The notes below the pieces were generated by a model, which was not told where the DNA came from, ran no database searches, and saw nothing but the letters and a program-made list of their open reading frames with translations. A program made the translations under genes and the position numbers. Positions 1-8,228 of a stretch of 64,000 bases of DNA are shown in pieces. This DNA comes from Rhizobium bangladeshense. GTDB lineage: Bacteria; Pseudomonadota; Alphaproteobacteria; Rhizobiales; Rhizobiaceae. Location of the stretch: positions 2,359,001 to 2,423,000 of the forward strand of contig NZ_CP071612.1 of the NCBI RefSeq assembly GCF_017357245.1, read 5' to 3'. Numbering within the stretch: position 1 is the first letter of the stretch; every line of letters begins with the position of its first letter.

Positions 1-168
1 AAACGGCAAAACCTGCGACCGTAACGCGGCAGCAACAATCCCGAAGTGGTCTGACCGCATTGGTCTTTTTTTGGTTTGAGCGGCTGGAATTCCTGCTGTC
101 GCATGCTATCTAAGGAAAACGATTGAAACGGCGGGCCTTTAACTCGCCTGTTGAAAGGATCAGATCCC

Positions 169-504
169 ATGAGCGGCATTCACGAATTCATCGACAACGA
201 AATCAAGAGCAATGACGTCGTCCTCTTCATGAAGGGCACGCCGCAGTTTCCGCAGTGCGGGTTCTCCGGCCAGGTCGTGCAGATTCTCGATTACATCGGC
301 GTCGACTATAAGGGCATTAATGTGCTCGCCGATTCGGAAATCCGCCAGGGCATCAAGGACTATTCCAACTGGCCGACTATCCCGCAGCTTTACATAAAGG
401 GCGAGTTCATCGGCGGTTGCGACATCGTCCGGGAAATGTTCCAGGCCGGTGAACTGCAACAGCATCTCCAGGAAAACGGCGTCACCGTTCGCGGCGCCGC
501 CTGA
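169..504 (+). CDS. grxD: Monothiol glutaredoxin, Grx4/GrxD type
   Basis: A 111-residue monothiol glutaredoxin. Proteins of this family bind a [2Fe-2S] cluster with glutathione and a BolA partner and act in cytoplasmic Fe-S cluster delivery and iron sensing. The sequence shows the diagnostic CGFS active site at residues 30-33, the TIP loop at about 70-72 and the glycine pair near 83 that closes the glutathione site. The ATG at 169 is preferred over an in-frame TTG 18 bases upstream because it gives the usual family N-terminus (MSGIHEFID) and has a GAAAGGA-like ribosome site in front. In rhizobia bolA usually lies just upstream, but the 168 bases before the gene show no recognisable bolA end. 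Confidence 0.96.
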   Translation: MSGIHEFIDNEIKSNDVVLFMKGTPQFPQCGFSGQVVQILDYIGVDYKGINVLADSEIRQGIKDYSNWPTIPQLYIKGEFIGGCDIVREMFQAGELQQHLQENGVTVRGAA

Positions 505-552
505 CCGGTCACCGGACGTCCGCCCGGTTTCCAAATCTATTTCTCGAGTCCG

Positions 553-575
553 AGGCGCTGTGGTGAGCAGCGCCT
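553..575 (+). terminator. Hairpin after grxD, weak terminator candidate
   Basis: An 8-bp perfect stem (AGGCGCTG / CAGCGCCT) with a 7-base loop lies between grxD and the next gene. No clear T run follows, so it may only be an mRNA 3' structure or an attenuator. Confidence 0.3.
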
Positions 576-599
576 TGGCCTGTTTATGGGAATTTCATT

Positions 600-1847
600 G
601 TGACAGATTCATCACAAGCCGTGTCCGCGGGCCGCCTGCCCATGGGCAAGCGTGAGTTCATCGTGCTTGCCGCCTTCCTGATGGCCATCAACTCGCTTGC
701 CATCGACATCATGCTCCCGGCCCTGCAGCAGATCGGCGCGAGCCTCGGCGTCGAGAGTGAGAACCACCGGCAGTTCGTCGTCTCCTCCTATCTGCTCGGC
801 TTCGGCAGCGCCCAGCTTTTCTACGGACCGCTCTCCGACCGTTTCGGCCGCCGCACGCCGCTGCTGATCGGCCTCGTCGTCTATATCGTGTCCGCCATCG
901 GAATCGTTTTCGTTCCCTCCTTCGCCGGCTTGCTTGTGCTGCGCTTCGTCCAGGGCGTCGGCTCGGCCGCCACCCGCGTCATCACCATCTCCATCGTTCG
1001 CGATATCTATGGTGGCCGGCAGATGGCTGAGGTCATGTCGCTGATCATGATGGTCTTCATGATCGTACCGGTGATTGCGCCGGGCGCCGGCCAGGTGGTG
1101 ATGTTCTTCGGCAACTGGCACCTGATCTTCCTCTTCATCGCCACGATGGCGACTGCGATCGCCGTCTGGGCCTATCTGCGCCTGCCGGAAACCCTGCATC
1201 CCGCCAATGTCAGGCCCTTCACCGCCCGCTCGATCTTCGGTGCCTTCAAGCTGGTGCTGACCAATCGCGTGGCGCTCTGTTACACCATCGCCAGCACCTT
1301 CATCTTCGGCGCGCTGTTCGGGTTCATCAATTCCGCCCAGCAAATCTATGTCGGCATCTACGGCCTCGGCGTCTATTTCCCAGTCGCCTTCGCCGGCGTG
1401 GCGATCTTCATGTCGCTGTCGTCCTTCTTCAATTCCCGTTTTGTCGGCAAGCTCGGCATGCGCCGCCTGTCACACGCCTCGCTCCTCGGCTTCATCGCCA
1501 TCAATACCATCTGGCTGGCCGTCCAGATGGCAAGTTCAGAGCCGATGCCGTTTGCGCTGTTCATCTCCTTCTTCGGGCTTGCCATGTTCCAGTTCGGCTG
1601 GATCGGCTCGAACTTCAATTCGCTTGCCATGGAGCCGCTGGGACACGTCGCCGGCACCGCCTCCTCCGTTCTCGGCTTCATGAGCACGGTCGGCGGCGCC
1701 CTTATCGGCGCCGGCATCGGCCAGGCTTTCGACGGCACTGCACTGCCGATGGTCGCCGGTTATTTCATGGTCTCGATCATCGGCCTTATCTTCGTGCTGA
1801 TCGCCGAGAAGGGCCGGCTCTTCCATCAGCACAATCCGGCCATTTGA
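600..1847 (+). CDS. MFS multidrug exporter, Bcr/CflA family (first of a tandem pair)
   Basis: A 415-residue major facilitator superfamily protein with about 12 hydrophobic segments. Early in the sequence it carries the pattern LPALQQIG, and the loop 2-3 motif GPLSDRFGRRTPLL is the MFS signature. The pattern RFVQGVGSAATRVITISIVRD is typical of the Bcr/CflA drug-resistance transporters, which export drugs by proton antiport across the inner membrane. The start is a GTG at 600; an internal ATG at 642 (MGKREF) is an alternative that would shorten the protein by 14 residues. A paralogue follows directly, so the pair probably arose by tandem duplication and is co-transcribed. The real substrate is unknown. 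Confidence 0.88.
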   Translation: MTDSSQAVSAGRLPMGKREFIVLAAFLMAINSLAIDIMLPALQQIGASLGVESENHRQFVVSSYLLGFGSAQLFYGPLSDRFGRRTPLLIGLVVYIVSAIGIVFVPSFAGLLVLRFVQGVGSAATRVITISIVRDIYGGRQMAEVMSLIMMVFMIVPVIAPGAGQVVMFFGNWHLIFLFIATMATAIAVWAYLRLPETLHPANVRPFTARSIFGAFKLVLTNRVALCYTIASTFIFGALFGFINSAQQIYVGIYGLGVYFPVAFAGVAIFMSLSSFFNSRFVGKLGMRRLSHASLLGFIAINTIWLAVQMASSEPMPFALFISFFGLAMFQFGWIGSNFNSLAMEPLGHVAGTASSVLGFMSTVGGALIGAGIGQAFDGTALPMVAGYFMVSIIGLIFVLIAEKGRLFHQHNPAI

Positions 1848-1882
1848 ACGGCCGGTTCCTTCCGCATCCAGGATTTCACCGC

Positions 1883-3160
1883 ATGACGCCGCATAAACCG
1901 CACCAGGAAAACCAGGGGTCCCGCCGCATCGGCATGGGCTTCGGCGAATTCGTTATCACCATCGCCATCATGACCGCCAGCATTGCCATGGCAATCGACA
2001 GCATGCTGCCGGCGTTGCCCAATATCGGACATTCCCTCGGCGTCACCAACACCAACGACGCCCAGCTCATCATCGGCGTGTTCTTCCTCGGCTTCGGCGT
2101 CTCGCAGATATTCTTCGGCAGCCTTTCCGACACGTTCGGCCGCCGCAATATCCTGCTCGGCGGCCTTGCCTGCTATGTGGTCGCGATGTTTGCCGCTGCC
2201 GCAACCGGGAGCTTCGAAATGCTTCTCCTCATGCGTTTCGTCCAGGGCGTGGGTGGCGCCGCCGTGCGCATCACCACCATGGCCATCGTTCGCGACTGCT
2301 TCGGCGGTCGCGAAATGGCCCGCGTCATGTCCTATGTCATGATCGTCTTCATGATCGTGCCGATCGTGGCCCCGTCCGTGGGCCAGCTCATCATCCTCTA
2401 TGCCGACTGGCACTGGATCTTCATCCTGCTCGGCATCGTCGCCAGCATCCTGTTCGTCTGGGCTCTTCTGCGGTTGAAGGAATCGCTGCCTCCCGAAGAA
2501 CGCCTGCCGCTGTCGGTCGGCTCTGTTGCGGACGGATTCAAGACCGTGCTCACCAACCGCATCACTTGCGGCTACATGATCGGTTTGACCATGTTCACCG
2601 GCGTTATCAGCGCATATGTGATTTCGGTGCAGCAGGTTTTCGGCGAAGTCTATGGCTTAGGCGACTGGCTGCCGATCGCGTTTGCGGCCACCGCCGGCGG
2701 CATTGCCGTCGCCAATTTTGCCAACGGCTTCTTCGTTCGCAAATTTGGTATGCGCCGCATCTCGCACGCCGCGCTGCTGGTCTTCACGGCGCTGTCAGCG
2801 CTCGGTTTCGTCATCGCCTTGGCGGGCAAGCCAGATTTCACCGTCGCCTACAGCATCTTCACCATCGTCCTGATGATGTTTGCGGTGATTGCCACCAATT
2901 TCACCGCCATCAGCCTCGAGCCGATGGGCAATCTCGCCGGTACGGCGACCGCTATCACCGGCTTTGTATCGACGACCTTTGGCGCCATCCTCGGCGGGCT
3001 GGTGGGCCAGATGTTCAACGGCACCGTGCAGCCACTCTTCGGCGGCTTCGCGCTGTTCGGCTTGCTGACGATCGCAGCCACGCTGTGGGCTGAGAACGGC
3101 AAGCTCTTCACCCATCCCGGCGACGGTCCGCAACTCGATCCGGGCGCCGCCCATTTCTGA
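1883..3160 (+). CDS. MFS multidrug exporter, Bcr/CflA family (second of a tandem pair)
   Basis: A 425-residue inner-membrane transporter clearly paralogous to the gene before it: both share the LPAL..IG..LGV start, a GSLSDTFGRRNILLGG loop motif, and RFVQGVGGAAVRITTMAIVRD. The reading frame is open from a TTG at 1844 that overlaps the upstream stop codon; I prefer the ATG at 1883 because TTG is the weaker start, but neither has a strong Shine-Dalgarno site. The protein ends in a hydrophilic tail. Proton-driven efflux of drugs or metabolites is expected from the family. The two copies are well diverged, so this is not a recent duplication. Confidence 0.86.
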   Translation: MTPHKPHQENQGSRRIGMGFGEFVITIAIMTASIAMAIDSMLPALPNIGHSLGVTNTNDAQLIIGVFFLGFGVSQIFFGSLSDTFGRRNILLGGLACYVVAMFAAAATGSFEMLLLMRFVQGVGGAAVRITTMAIVRDCFGGREMARVMSYVMIVFMIVPIVAPSVGQLIILYADWHWIFILLGIVASILFVWALLRLKESLPPEERLPLSVGSVADGFKTVLTNRITCGYMIGLTMFTGVISAYVISVQQVFGEVYGLGDWLPIAFAATAGGIAVANFANGFFVRKFGMRRISHAALLVFTALSALGFVIALAGKPDFTVAYSIFTIVLMMFAVIATNFTAISLEPMGNLAGTATAITGFVSTTFGAILGGLVGQMFNGTVQPLFGGFALFGLLTIAATLWAENGKLFTHPGDGPQLDPGAAHF

Positions 3161-3195
3161 GCCAGGTGCGTCGGATCGATCGAAGGTATTCCCGG

Positions 3196-3669
3196 ATGGA
3201 CGAGCGGATTGTGATCAGGCCTTATGCGCCAGGTGACGTTGATGCGACGATCGAGATTTTTCTGCGCGCCATCCGGGAGGTCTCGTCGCACGACTATTCC
3301 GCGGCCCAGATCGAGGCTTGGGCGAGAGTCGAGGATCGCGCTCTATGGGCGGAAAGAAGGATAAGCAGGCCTGGATGGATCGCGGAGATCGACGGACAGC
3401 CCGTCGGGTTTTCGGACCTGACCGGCGACGGGTGTCTCGACATGATGTTCGTGCACCCAGACTTTCAAGGGATCGGCGTGGCAACCCGCCTGTTGCGCAG
3501 AGCCGAGAAGGAGGCTCTCAGGCTGGGGTTCAGGCGAGTTTACACCGAGGCAAGCATAACCGCCCGCCCGTTTTTCGAAAGCAAAGGATTTCGTGTGATG
3601 ACCGGCCAAATTGTTGAGAAGCGCGGCCAGAGCCTGGAAAACTTCCTGATGGAAAAGTTCTACGCCTGA
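3196..3669 (+). CDS. GNAT-family N-acetyltransferase
   Basis: A 157-residue acetyltransferase of the GNAT superfamily, which moves the acetyl group of acetyl-CoA to an amine. The acetyl-CoA-binding motif A is visible as VHPDFQGIGVATRLLRRAEKEA at about residues 87-108 (Q/RxxGxG/A type), preceded by a beta strand GFSDLTGDGCLDMMFV. The C-terminal part TEASITARPFFESKGFRV is typical of the YafP/ElaA-like group. I chose the ATG at 3196, which follows a GAAGG ribosome site; a GTG at 3166 in the same frame is possible. It may be translated with the MFS gene 35 bases upstream. The substrate cannot be read from the sequence. Confidence 0.85.
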   Translation: MDERIVIRPYAPGDVDATIEIFLRAIREVSSHDYSAAQIEAWARVEDRALWAERRISRPGWIAEIDGQPVGFSDLTGDGCLDMMFVHPDFQGIGVATRLLRRAEKEALRLGFRRVYTEASITARPFFESKGFRVMTGQIVEKRGQSLENFLMEKFYA

Positions 3670-3728
3670 TCTTGCAAGAGCCTGCCGCAAACCAACATTC
3701 GCCACCGGCCTTTGAGACAGTCGGCTTG

Positions 3729-4553
3729 TCAGAGGGTCAACACCTCACGCCGCAGCACGTCCCACGATGCATTGTCGGGCGCAATCAACAGTCCGCCGTC
3801 CAGATGCTGCGGCAAGTAGGACGAGCCGTCGAAGCGGGCGGCATAGGCGCCGGCCTCCTGCGAGATCAGCGTTCCGGCAAGATGATCCCAAGGCATCAGC
3901 TTGTTGTACATCAGGTAATGTACGTGCCCGCCGGCAAGGGTGCGGTATTCGTGAGCGGCACAGCGGTAGTTGGTGAGGAAACGCACCTTGGCGAGATTGC
4001 CAAGGACCTCGGCACGCTTCTCCCGCGGCAGGTAGCCGGTCGAAGCCATACCGACCATCTGGTCGAGCGCGACAGGCTCGGCTGCGCGCAGTCGCTGCGC
4101 CTCGCCATCCGGCCTGCGCAGCCAGGCGCCGCCGCCCTTCTCCGCCATCACCCAGTCGTCGCCCATCGGATCGTAGATGATGCCTGCAATGGTTTCGCCG
4201 CCTGAAATGACCGAAGCCATGACGCCGAAGGCCGGAATGCCGGCGGCAAAGTTGAACGTTCCATCGACCGGATCGACCACGATCGCGAGATCGGCATCGG
4301 CAAGCCTGCCAAGCAACGTCGGCTCGCCCGCGACAGACTCTTCGCCGAGAAACAGCGCGTCCGGCCAGAGCCGCTGCGCTTCCGCCTTGATCATCCGCTC
4401 GGCCTGCTCGTCGGCCTCGGTGACAAGATCGGTCGCCTCGCTCTTGGCGCGCACATCATCCCGGCCAAGCCGGCGGAAGCGGGGCAGGATCTCGGCCTTC
4501 GCCGCGCGGCGCAAGAGATCGGCAAGAACGGTCACGTCAACGGTTGTTGTCAT
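3729..4553 (-). CDS. Inositol monophosphatase family protein (downstream copy)
   Basis: A 274-residue Mg-dependent phosphatase of the inositol monophosphatase/SuhB/HisN superfamily. It shows the three metal-site motifs: GEES at about residue 74, the DPVDGT motif followed by FNFAAG at about 98, and WDHLAG near residue 220. These enzymes remove phosphate from sugar or inositol phosphates, histidinol phosphate or PAP; the motifs alone do not decide which. The start at 4553 follows a good GAGAGGA ribosome site, so an ATG eight codons upstream was not used. It lies 33 bases after a paralogue in the same direction, so the two are probably co-transcribed. Confidence 0.9.
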   Translation of the reverse strand: MTTTVDVTVLADLLRRAAKAEILPRFRRLGRDDVRAKSEATDLVTEADEQAERMIKAEAQRLWPDALFLGEESVAGEPTLLGRLADADLAIVVDPVDGTFNFAAGIPAFGVMASVISGGETIAGIIYDPMGDDWVMAEKGGGAWLRRPDGEAQRLRAAEPVALDQMVGMASTGYLPREKRAEVLGNLAKVRFLTNYRCAAHEYRTLAGGHVHYLMYNKLMPWDHLAGTLISQEAGAYAARFDGSSYLPQHLDGGLLIAPDNASWDVLRREVLTL

Positions 4554-4586
4554 ATCAAATCCTCTCACTTCGGCCAAAACCTCAAC

Positions 4587-5414
4587 TCAGATGCCGACGA
4601 TCTCGCGCCGAATTAGCTGCCAGCTCTCCTTATCAGGCGCGGAGATAATGCCGCCGGTCGTCTCGCCCGGGCGATAGGGCGTGCCATCGAATTTCGCCGT
4701 GTGGCCGCCCGCCTCCTGGTGCGCAAGCACGCCGGCCAGGTGATCCCAGGGCATCAGCTTCGCATGACCGATGAAATGCATCTTGCCCGACGCGACCATC
4801 CAATATTCATAGGCCGAGCAGTTGAAGGCGAAGGTCATCCGCGCCTTCGCCATGTTGGCGCAGATCCGCGAGCGGTCGGGCTCTTCCATATGGGCCCACG
4901 ACATGCCGCCGACCATCTGGTTCATGGCGGCGGGCTCGGCCACCTTGAGCCTGCTCGATTGTCCCTCCCGGCGTGTCAGAAAGGCACCCGCCCCCTTGAT
5001 CGCCGTCACCGTGTCGCCAAGAGCGGGATCGTGAATGATGCCGGCAACGGTCTCGCCCCGGACGGTAACCGCAAGCATCGTTCCGAAAACGGGCAGTCCG
5101 GCGGCGAAATTGAACGTGCCGTCAACAGGATCGATGATGAAGGCGAGCTCGGCATCGGCAAGCGCCCGCACCACCGACTTGTCGGCGTCATAGGCTTCCT
5201 CGCCGACGACGAGTGCTGAGGGAAAACGCTGTTTCAGCGCGGCGGTGATCCGGTGTTCGGCAAGCAGATCCGCCTGCGTCACCAGATCGGTTGCCGAGGT
5301 TTTTTCCAAAACATCCGTATCGCCGAGGTTGCGGAACCGCGGCATGATTTCCGCACGCGCTGCCTCCTTTACGCATTCGTCGAGAAAGAGAATATCCTGA
5401 TCTGAAATGGTCAT
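4587..5414 (-). CDS. Inositol monophosphatase family protein (upstream copy)
   Basis: A 275-residue paralogue of the following gene. It has GEEAYDADKS at about residue 73, IDPVDGTFNFAAGLPVFGT at about 97-115 and a WDHLAGVLAHQEAGG motif near 220, the metal-binding triad of the superfamily. The two proteins align along their full length, including the shared YEY/YEYR and LMPWDHLAG blocks, so they are a tandem duplication. Phosphatase activity on a small phosphorylated metabolite in the cytoplasm is expected. Having two copies side by side suggests split substrate preferences, which is inference only. Confidence 0.9.
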   Translation of the reverse strand: MTISDQDILFLDECVKEAARAEIMPRFRNLGDTDVLEKTSATDLVTQADLLAEHRITAALKQRFPSALVVGEEAYDADKSVVRALADAELAFIIDPVDGTFNFAAGLPVFGTMLAVTVRGETVAGIIHDPALGDTVTAIKGAGAFLTRREGQSSRLKVAEPAAMNQMVGGMSWAHMEEPDRSRICANMAKARMTFAFNCSAYEYWMVASGKMHFIGHAKLMPWDHLAGVLAHQEAGGHTAKFDGTPYRPGETTGGIISAPDKESWQLIRREIVGI

Positions 5415-5462
5415 GCGAATTGCTGTCCTTCATGCAAAGAGCCAGCCTGCTTAGCCGGCCTT

Positions 5463-6326
5463 TCATGAAGGATCGGTGACACCAAGGCTGGAAAAGTCGA
5501 AGAGTTTCGGATCGAGCAGATGCGACGGGTTCACATGCGAAAGCGCCCGCAGCATCGTGTCCTTGCGTCCAGGCATGCGCCGTTCAATATCGGCGAGCAT
5601 GTCCTTCATGGCATTGCGCTGCAGCCCGTCCTGCGAGCCGCAGAGATCGCAGGGAATGATCGGGAACTGCATGGCGGCGGCGAACCTGGCAAGATCGTCC
5701 TCAGCGGCATAAGCGAGCGGCCGAAGCACCATCAGGTCGCCCTCGTCATTCAGAAGCTTTGCCGGCATCGAGGCAAGCCGCCCGCCGTGAAAGAAATTCA
5801 TGAAGAAGGTTTCGAGAATGTCTTCGCGGTGATGGCCGAGCACCAGTGCGTCGCAGCCCTCCTCCCGCGCGATACGATAGAGATTGCCGCGTCGCAGCCG
5901 CGAACACAGCGAGCAATAGGTGGCGCCTTCGGGCACCTTTTCCTTCACGATCGAATAGGTGTCGCGATATTCGATCCGATGCCGGACACCGATCCTCGTC
6001 AGATAATCCGGCAGCACATGCTTCGGAAAATTCGGCTGTCCCTGGTCGAGATTGCAGGCGATGAGCTCGACGGGAAGCAGCCCGCGCCATTTGAGATCGA
6101 GCAGCAGCGCCAGCAGACCGTAGGAATCCTTGCCGCCGGAGAGGCCGACCAGCCAGCGCTTCTGTCCCTTCAGCATGTCGAAATCGTCGAAAGCCTGACG
6201 TACTTGCCTGAGCAGGCGCTTGCGCAGCTTGTTGAAGGACACCGAACGCGGTGCATCGGCAAAGAGCGCAAGACCAACGCCGTCGTCCGCTTCGAGCTCA
6301 TCCGCGATATTAGCTGCGATATTCAT
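5463..6326 (-). CDS. ttcA: tRNA 2-thiocytidine(32) synthetase TtcA
   Basis: A 287-residue PP-loop ATPase that thiolates cytidine 32 of certain tRNAs using an Fe-S cluster and ATP. The P-loop motif [14 protein letters not shown] lies at about residues 63-76. The first cysteine pair appears as [11 protein letters not shown] and a further cysteine pair as [12 protein letters not shown], as expected for the cluster ligands. The sequence [20 protein letters not shown] is the family's conserved block. The ATG at 6326 follows an AGGA ribosome site at six bases; an ATG at 6356 would add ten residues. It is followed by the inositol-monophosphatase pair on the same strand. Confidence 0.94.
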   Translation of the reverse strand: MNIAANIADELEADDGVGLALFADAPRSVSFNKLRKRLLRQVRQAFDDFDMLKGQKRWLVGLSGGKDSYGLLALLLDLKWRGLLPVELIACNLDQGQPNFPKHVLPDYLTRIGVRHRIEYRDTYSIVKEKVPEGATYCSLCSRLRRGNLYRIAREEGCDALVLGHHREDILETFFMNFFHGGRLASMPAKLLNDEGDLMVLRPLAYAAEDDLARFAAAMQFPIIPCDLCGSQDGLQRNAMKDMLADIERRMPGRKDTMLRALSHVNPSHLLDPKLFDFSSLGVTDPS

Positions 6327-6383
6327 TGCTTGTCCTATCGAAGGTGAACTTGCCATAGCAGAAAGCGGCCTGGCAACACAGCC

Positions 6384-7313
6384 TCAATCGCCGAAAACAG
6401 ACCAGCCGGTGCGGGCCGCAAGCATCTCGAGCGCCACGGCGCCAAGCTGCGAATTGCCAACCTTGTTCAACCCCGGCGACCACACGGCGATAGACGCAAT
6501 GCCGGGCGCCACCGCGAAGATGCCGCCGCCGACGCCGCTCTTGCCGGGCAAGCCCACATGATAGGCAAAGTCGCCCGAGCCGTCATAATGGCCGCAGGTC
6601 AGCATCAGCGCATTGATGCGCCGCGCGCGCTTCGGCGAGACCACGGAGTGGCCGGTCATCGGATTGCTGCCGCGCGCCGCCAGGAACAGCCCGGCCCGGG
6701 CCAGCTGTTCGCAGCTCATCGACAGGGCGCATTGGTGGAAATAGACGCCGAGTACGTGCTCCACGGGATGGTCGAGATTGCGATAGGCGCGCATGAAATT
6801 GGCAAGCGCGACATTGCGGTATCCCGTCTGCGTCTCGGAACGCGCCACCTTGTCGTCGATGGTGATCGCCTCGTCATCGGCGAGATAACGCACGAAACGC
6901 AGCAGCTCGCCGATCGCCTCGCGTGGCGCATGGCCGGCCATGACGACGTCGGTGACGGCGATCGCGCCGGCATTGATGAAGGGATTGCGGGGAATGCCGC
7001 TCTCATGTTCGAGCTGCACGATCGAATTGAAGGCCGATCCCGATGGTTCGCGCCCGACGCGCTTCCAGAGGCCCTCACCGACCTTCCCGAGCGCCAAGGT
7101 CAGCATGAAGACTTTGGATATGCTCTGGATCGAAAAGGCGATATCGGCATCGCCGACGCGATGGACCTGGCCGTCGACGGTGACGATCGCCATGCCGAAT
7201 TGCCGCGGATCCACCTTGGCAAGCTCTGGAATATAGTCGGCGACCTTGCCCTCGCCGATGCGCGGCAGGATATCGCTGTAGATACTGTCGAGGGTCGCCT
7301 GCAAGTCCGCCAT
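6384..7313 (-). CDS. glsA: Glutaminase A
   Basis: A 309-residue beta-lactamase-fold glutaminase (GlsA/YneH type), which hydrolyses glutamine to glutamate and ammonia. Family features are clear: the serine-lysine catalytic pair in [18 protein letters not shown] (SxxK), [19 protein letters not shown], and the C-terminal [18 protein letters not shown] block. Its length is that of the family (about 300-310). A GGAGAGAAG ribosome site stands before the ATG at 7313. A strong terminator separates it from rpsD upstream, so it has its own promoter or relies on read-through. In rhizobia GlsA serves use of glutamine as carbon and nitrogen source. Confidence 0.95.
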   Translation of the reverse strand: MADLQATLDSIYSDILPRIGEGKVADYIPELAKVDPRQFGMAIVTVDGQVHRVGDADIAFSIQSISKVFMLTLALGKVGEGLWKRVGREPSGSAFNSIVQLEHESGIPRNPFINAGAIAVTDVVMAGHAPREAIGELLRFVRYLADDEAITIDDKVARSETQTGYRNVALANFMRAYRNLDHPVEHVLGVYFHQCALSMSCEQLARAGLFLAARGSNPMTGHSVVSPKRARRINALMLTCGHYDGSGDFAYHVGLPGKSGVGGGIFAVAPGIASIAVWSPGLNKVGNSQLGAVALEMLAARTGWSVFGD

Positions 7314-7331
7314 CGCTTCTCTCCGGATAAC

Positions 7332-7359
7332 AAAAAAGCCGCCCGAAAGAGCGGCTTTT
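7332..7359 (-). terminator. Rho-independent terminator of rpsD
   Basis: A 9-bp perfect stem (AAAAGCCGC / GCGGCTTTT) with an 8-base loop, followed on the minus strand by a run of six T. It sits 27 bases after the rpsD stop codon and ahead of glsA. Confidence 0.85.
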
Positions 7360-7385
7360 CCATATGCGAAAACGCCTGGGTATTC

Positions 7386-8003
7386 TTAACGCGAATAGAA
7401 TTCGACGACCAGATGCGGTTCCATGACAACCGGGAACGGAACGTCGCTGAGCGTCGGAACGCGTGCGTAGGTGGCGACCATCTTGTTGTGATCGACTTCG
7501 ATATAGTCGGGAACGTCGCGCTCGGCGAGGCTCACGGCTTCCAGAACGGTCACCAGCTGCTTCGACTTTTCGCGAACTTCGATAACGTCGCCGGCCTTGC
7601 AGCGGTAGGAACCGATGTTGACACGAACGCCGTTGACCGTCACGTGGCCATGGTTGACGAACTGACGGGCTGCCCATACGGTCGGGACGAACTTTGCGCG
7701 ATAGACGATCGCGTCGAGACGCGATTCCAGCAGGCCGATCAGGTTTTCGGAGGTGTCGCCCTTGCGGCGGGCGGCTTCTGCGAAGATCGCGCGGAACTGC
7801 TTCTCGCGCAGGTCACCGTAGTAACCCTTTAGCTTCTGCTTGGCGCGCAGCTGCACACCGAAGTCCGACAGCTTGCCCTTGCGGCGCTGGCCGTGCTGGC
7901 CCGGGCCGTATTCGCGGCGGTTCACCGGGGACTTCGGACGACCCCAGATGTTTTCGCCCATACGGCGGTCAATTTTGTACTTGGACGATTCGCGCTTGCT
8001 CAT
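7386..8003 (-). CDS. rpsD: 30S ribosomal protein S4
   Basis: A 205-residue S4 protein, a primary 16S rRNA-binding protein needed to nucleate 30S assembly. It begins [21 protein letters not shown], which is the alphaproteobacterial form. The S4 RNA-binding domain is seen at about residues 94-155 ([32 protein letters not shown]). The start at 8003 follows a GAAAGGA ribosome site; an open frame 19 codons further upstream lacks one. Here rpsD stands alone, away from the alpha operon where enterobacteria keep it, as is usual in rhizobia. Confidence 0.98.
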   Translation of the reverse strand: MSKRESSKYKIDRRMGENIWGRPKSPVNRREYGPGQHGQRRKGKLSDFGVQLRAKQKLKGYYGDLREKQFRAIFAEAARRKGDTSENLIGLLESRLDAIVYRAKFVPTVWAARQFVNHGHVTVNGVRVNIGSYRCKAGDVIEVREKSKQLVTVLEAVSLAERDVPDYIEVDHNKMVATYARVPTLSDVPFPVVMEPHLVVEFYSR

Positions 8004-8142
8004 CGTATTTCCTTTCAAAGGTTTATGGCGGCTTGTTGCCAAACCGCGCGAAGGAAACACGCCCTCCTCTGACCTCTTCCGAGGCCTGACAGGATGTTCC
8101 GGTTACGCGAACAGAAACGATCCACGGGACATGTCAAATGAA

Positions 8143-8165
8143 ACACCGGACATTGCTGCCCGGTG
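8143..8165 (-). terminator. Possible terminator of the HerA-like gene
   Basis: A 6-bp core stem CACCGG / CCGGTG with a loop of about 10 bases, followed on the minus strand by TTTCATTTG. It lies 64 bases after the HerA-like stop codon. The T run is interrupted, so the call is tentative. Confidence 0.35.
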
Positions 8166-8228
8166 CTTGGCGCGGTCTTTAGAGGCCCGTCATGAAAATG
8201 TCAACTGCGCCAAAGCCCGAAAACGCGA

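Noticed and set aside
1..168. Possible bolA 3' end upstream of grxD
   Set aside because: One frame is open from the window start to about position 111, but the translation does not look like a BolA C-terminus.
3729..5414. One of the two phosphatases as HisN or CysQ specifically
   Set aside because: The motifs are shared by the entire superfamily, and there are no his or cys genes nearby to decide.
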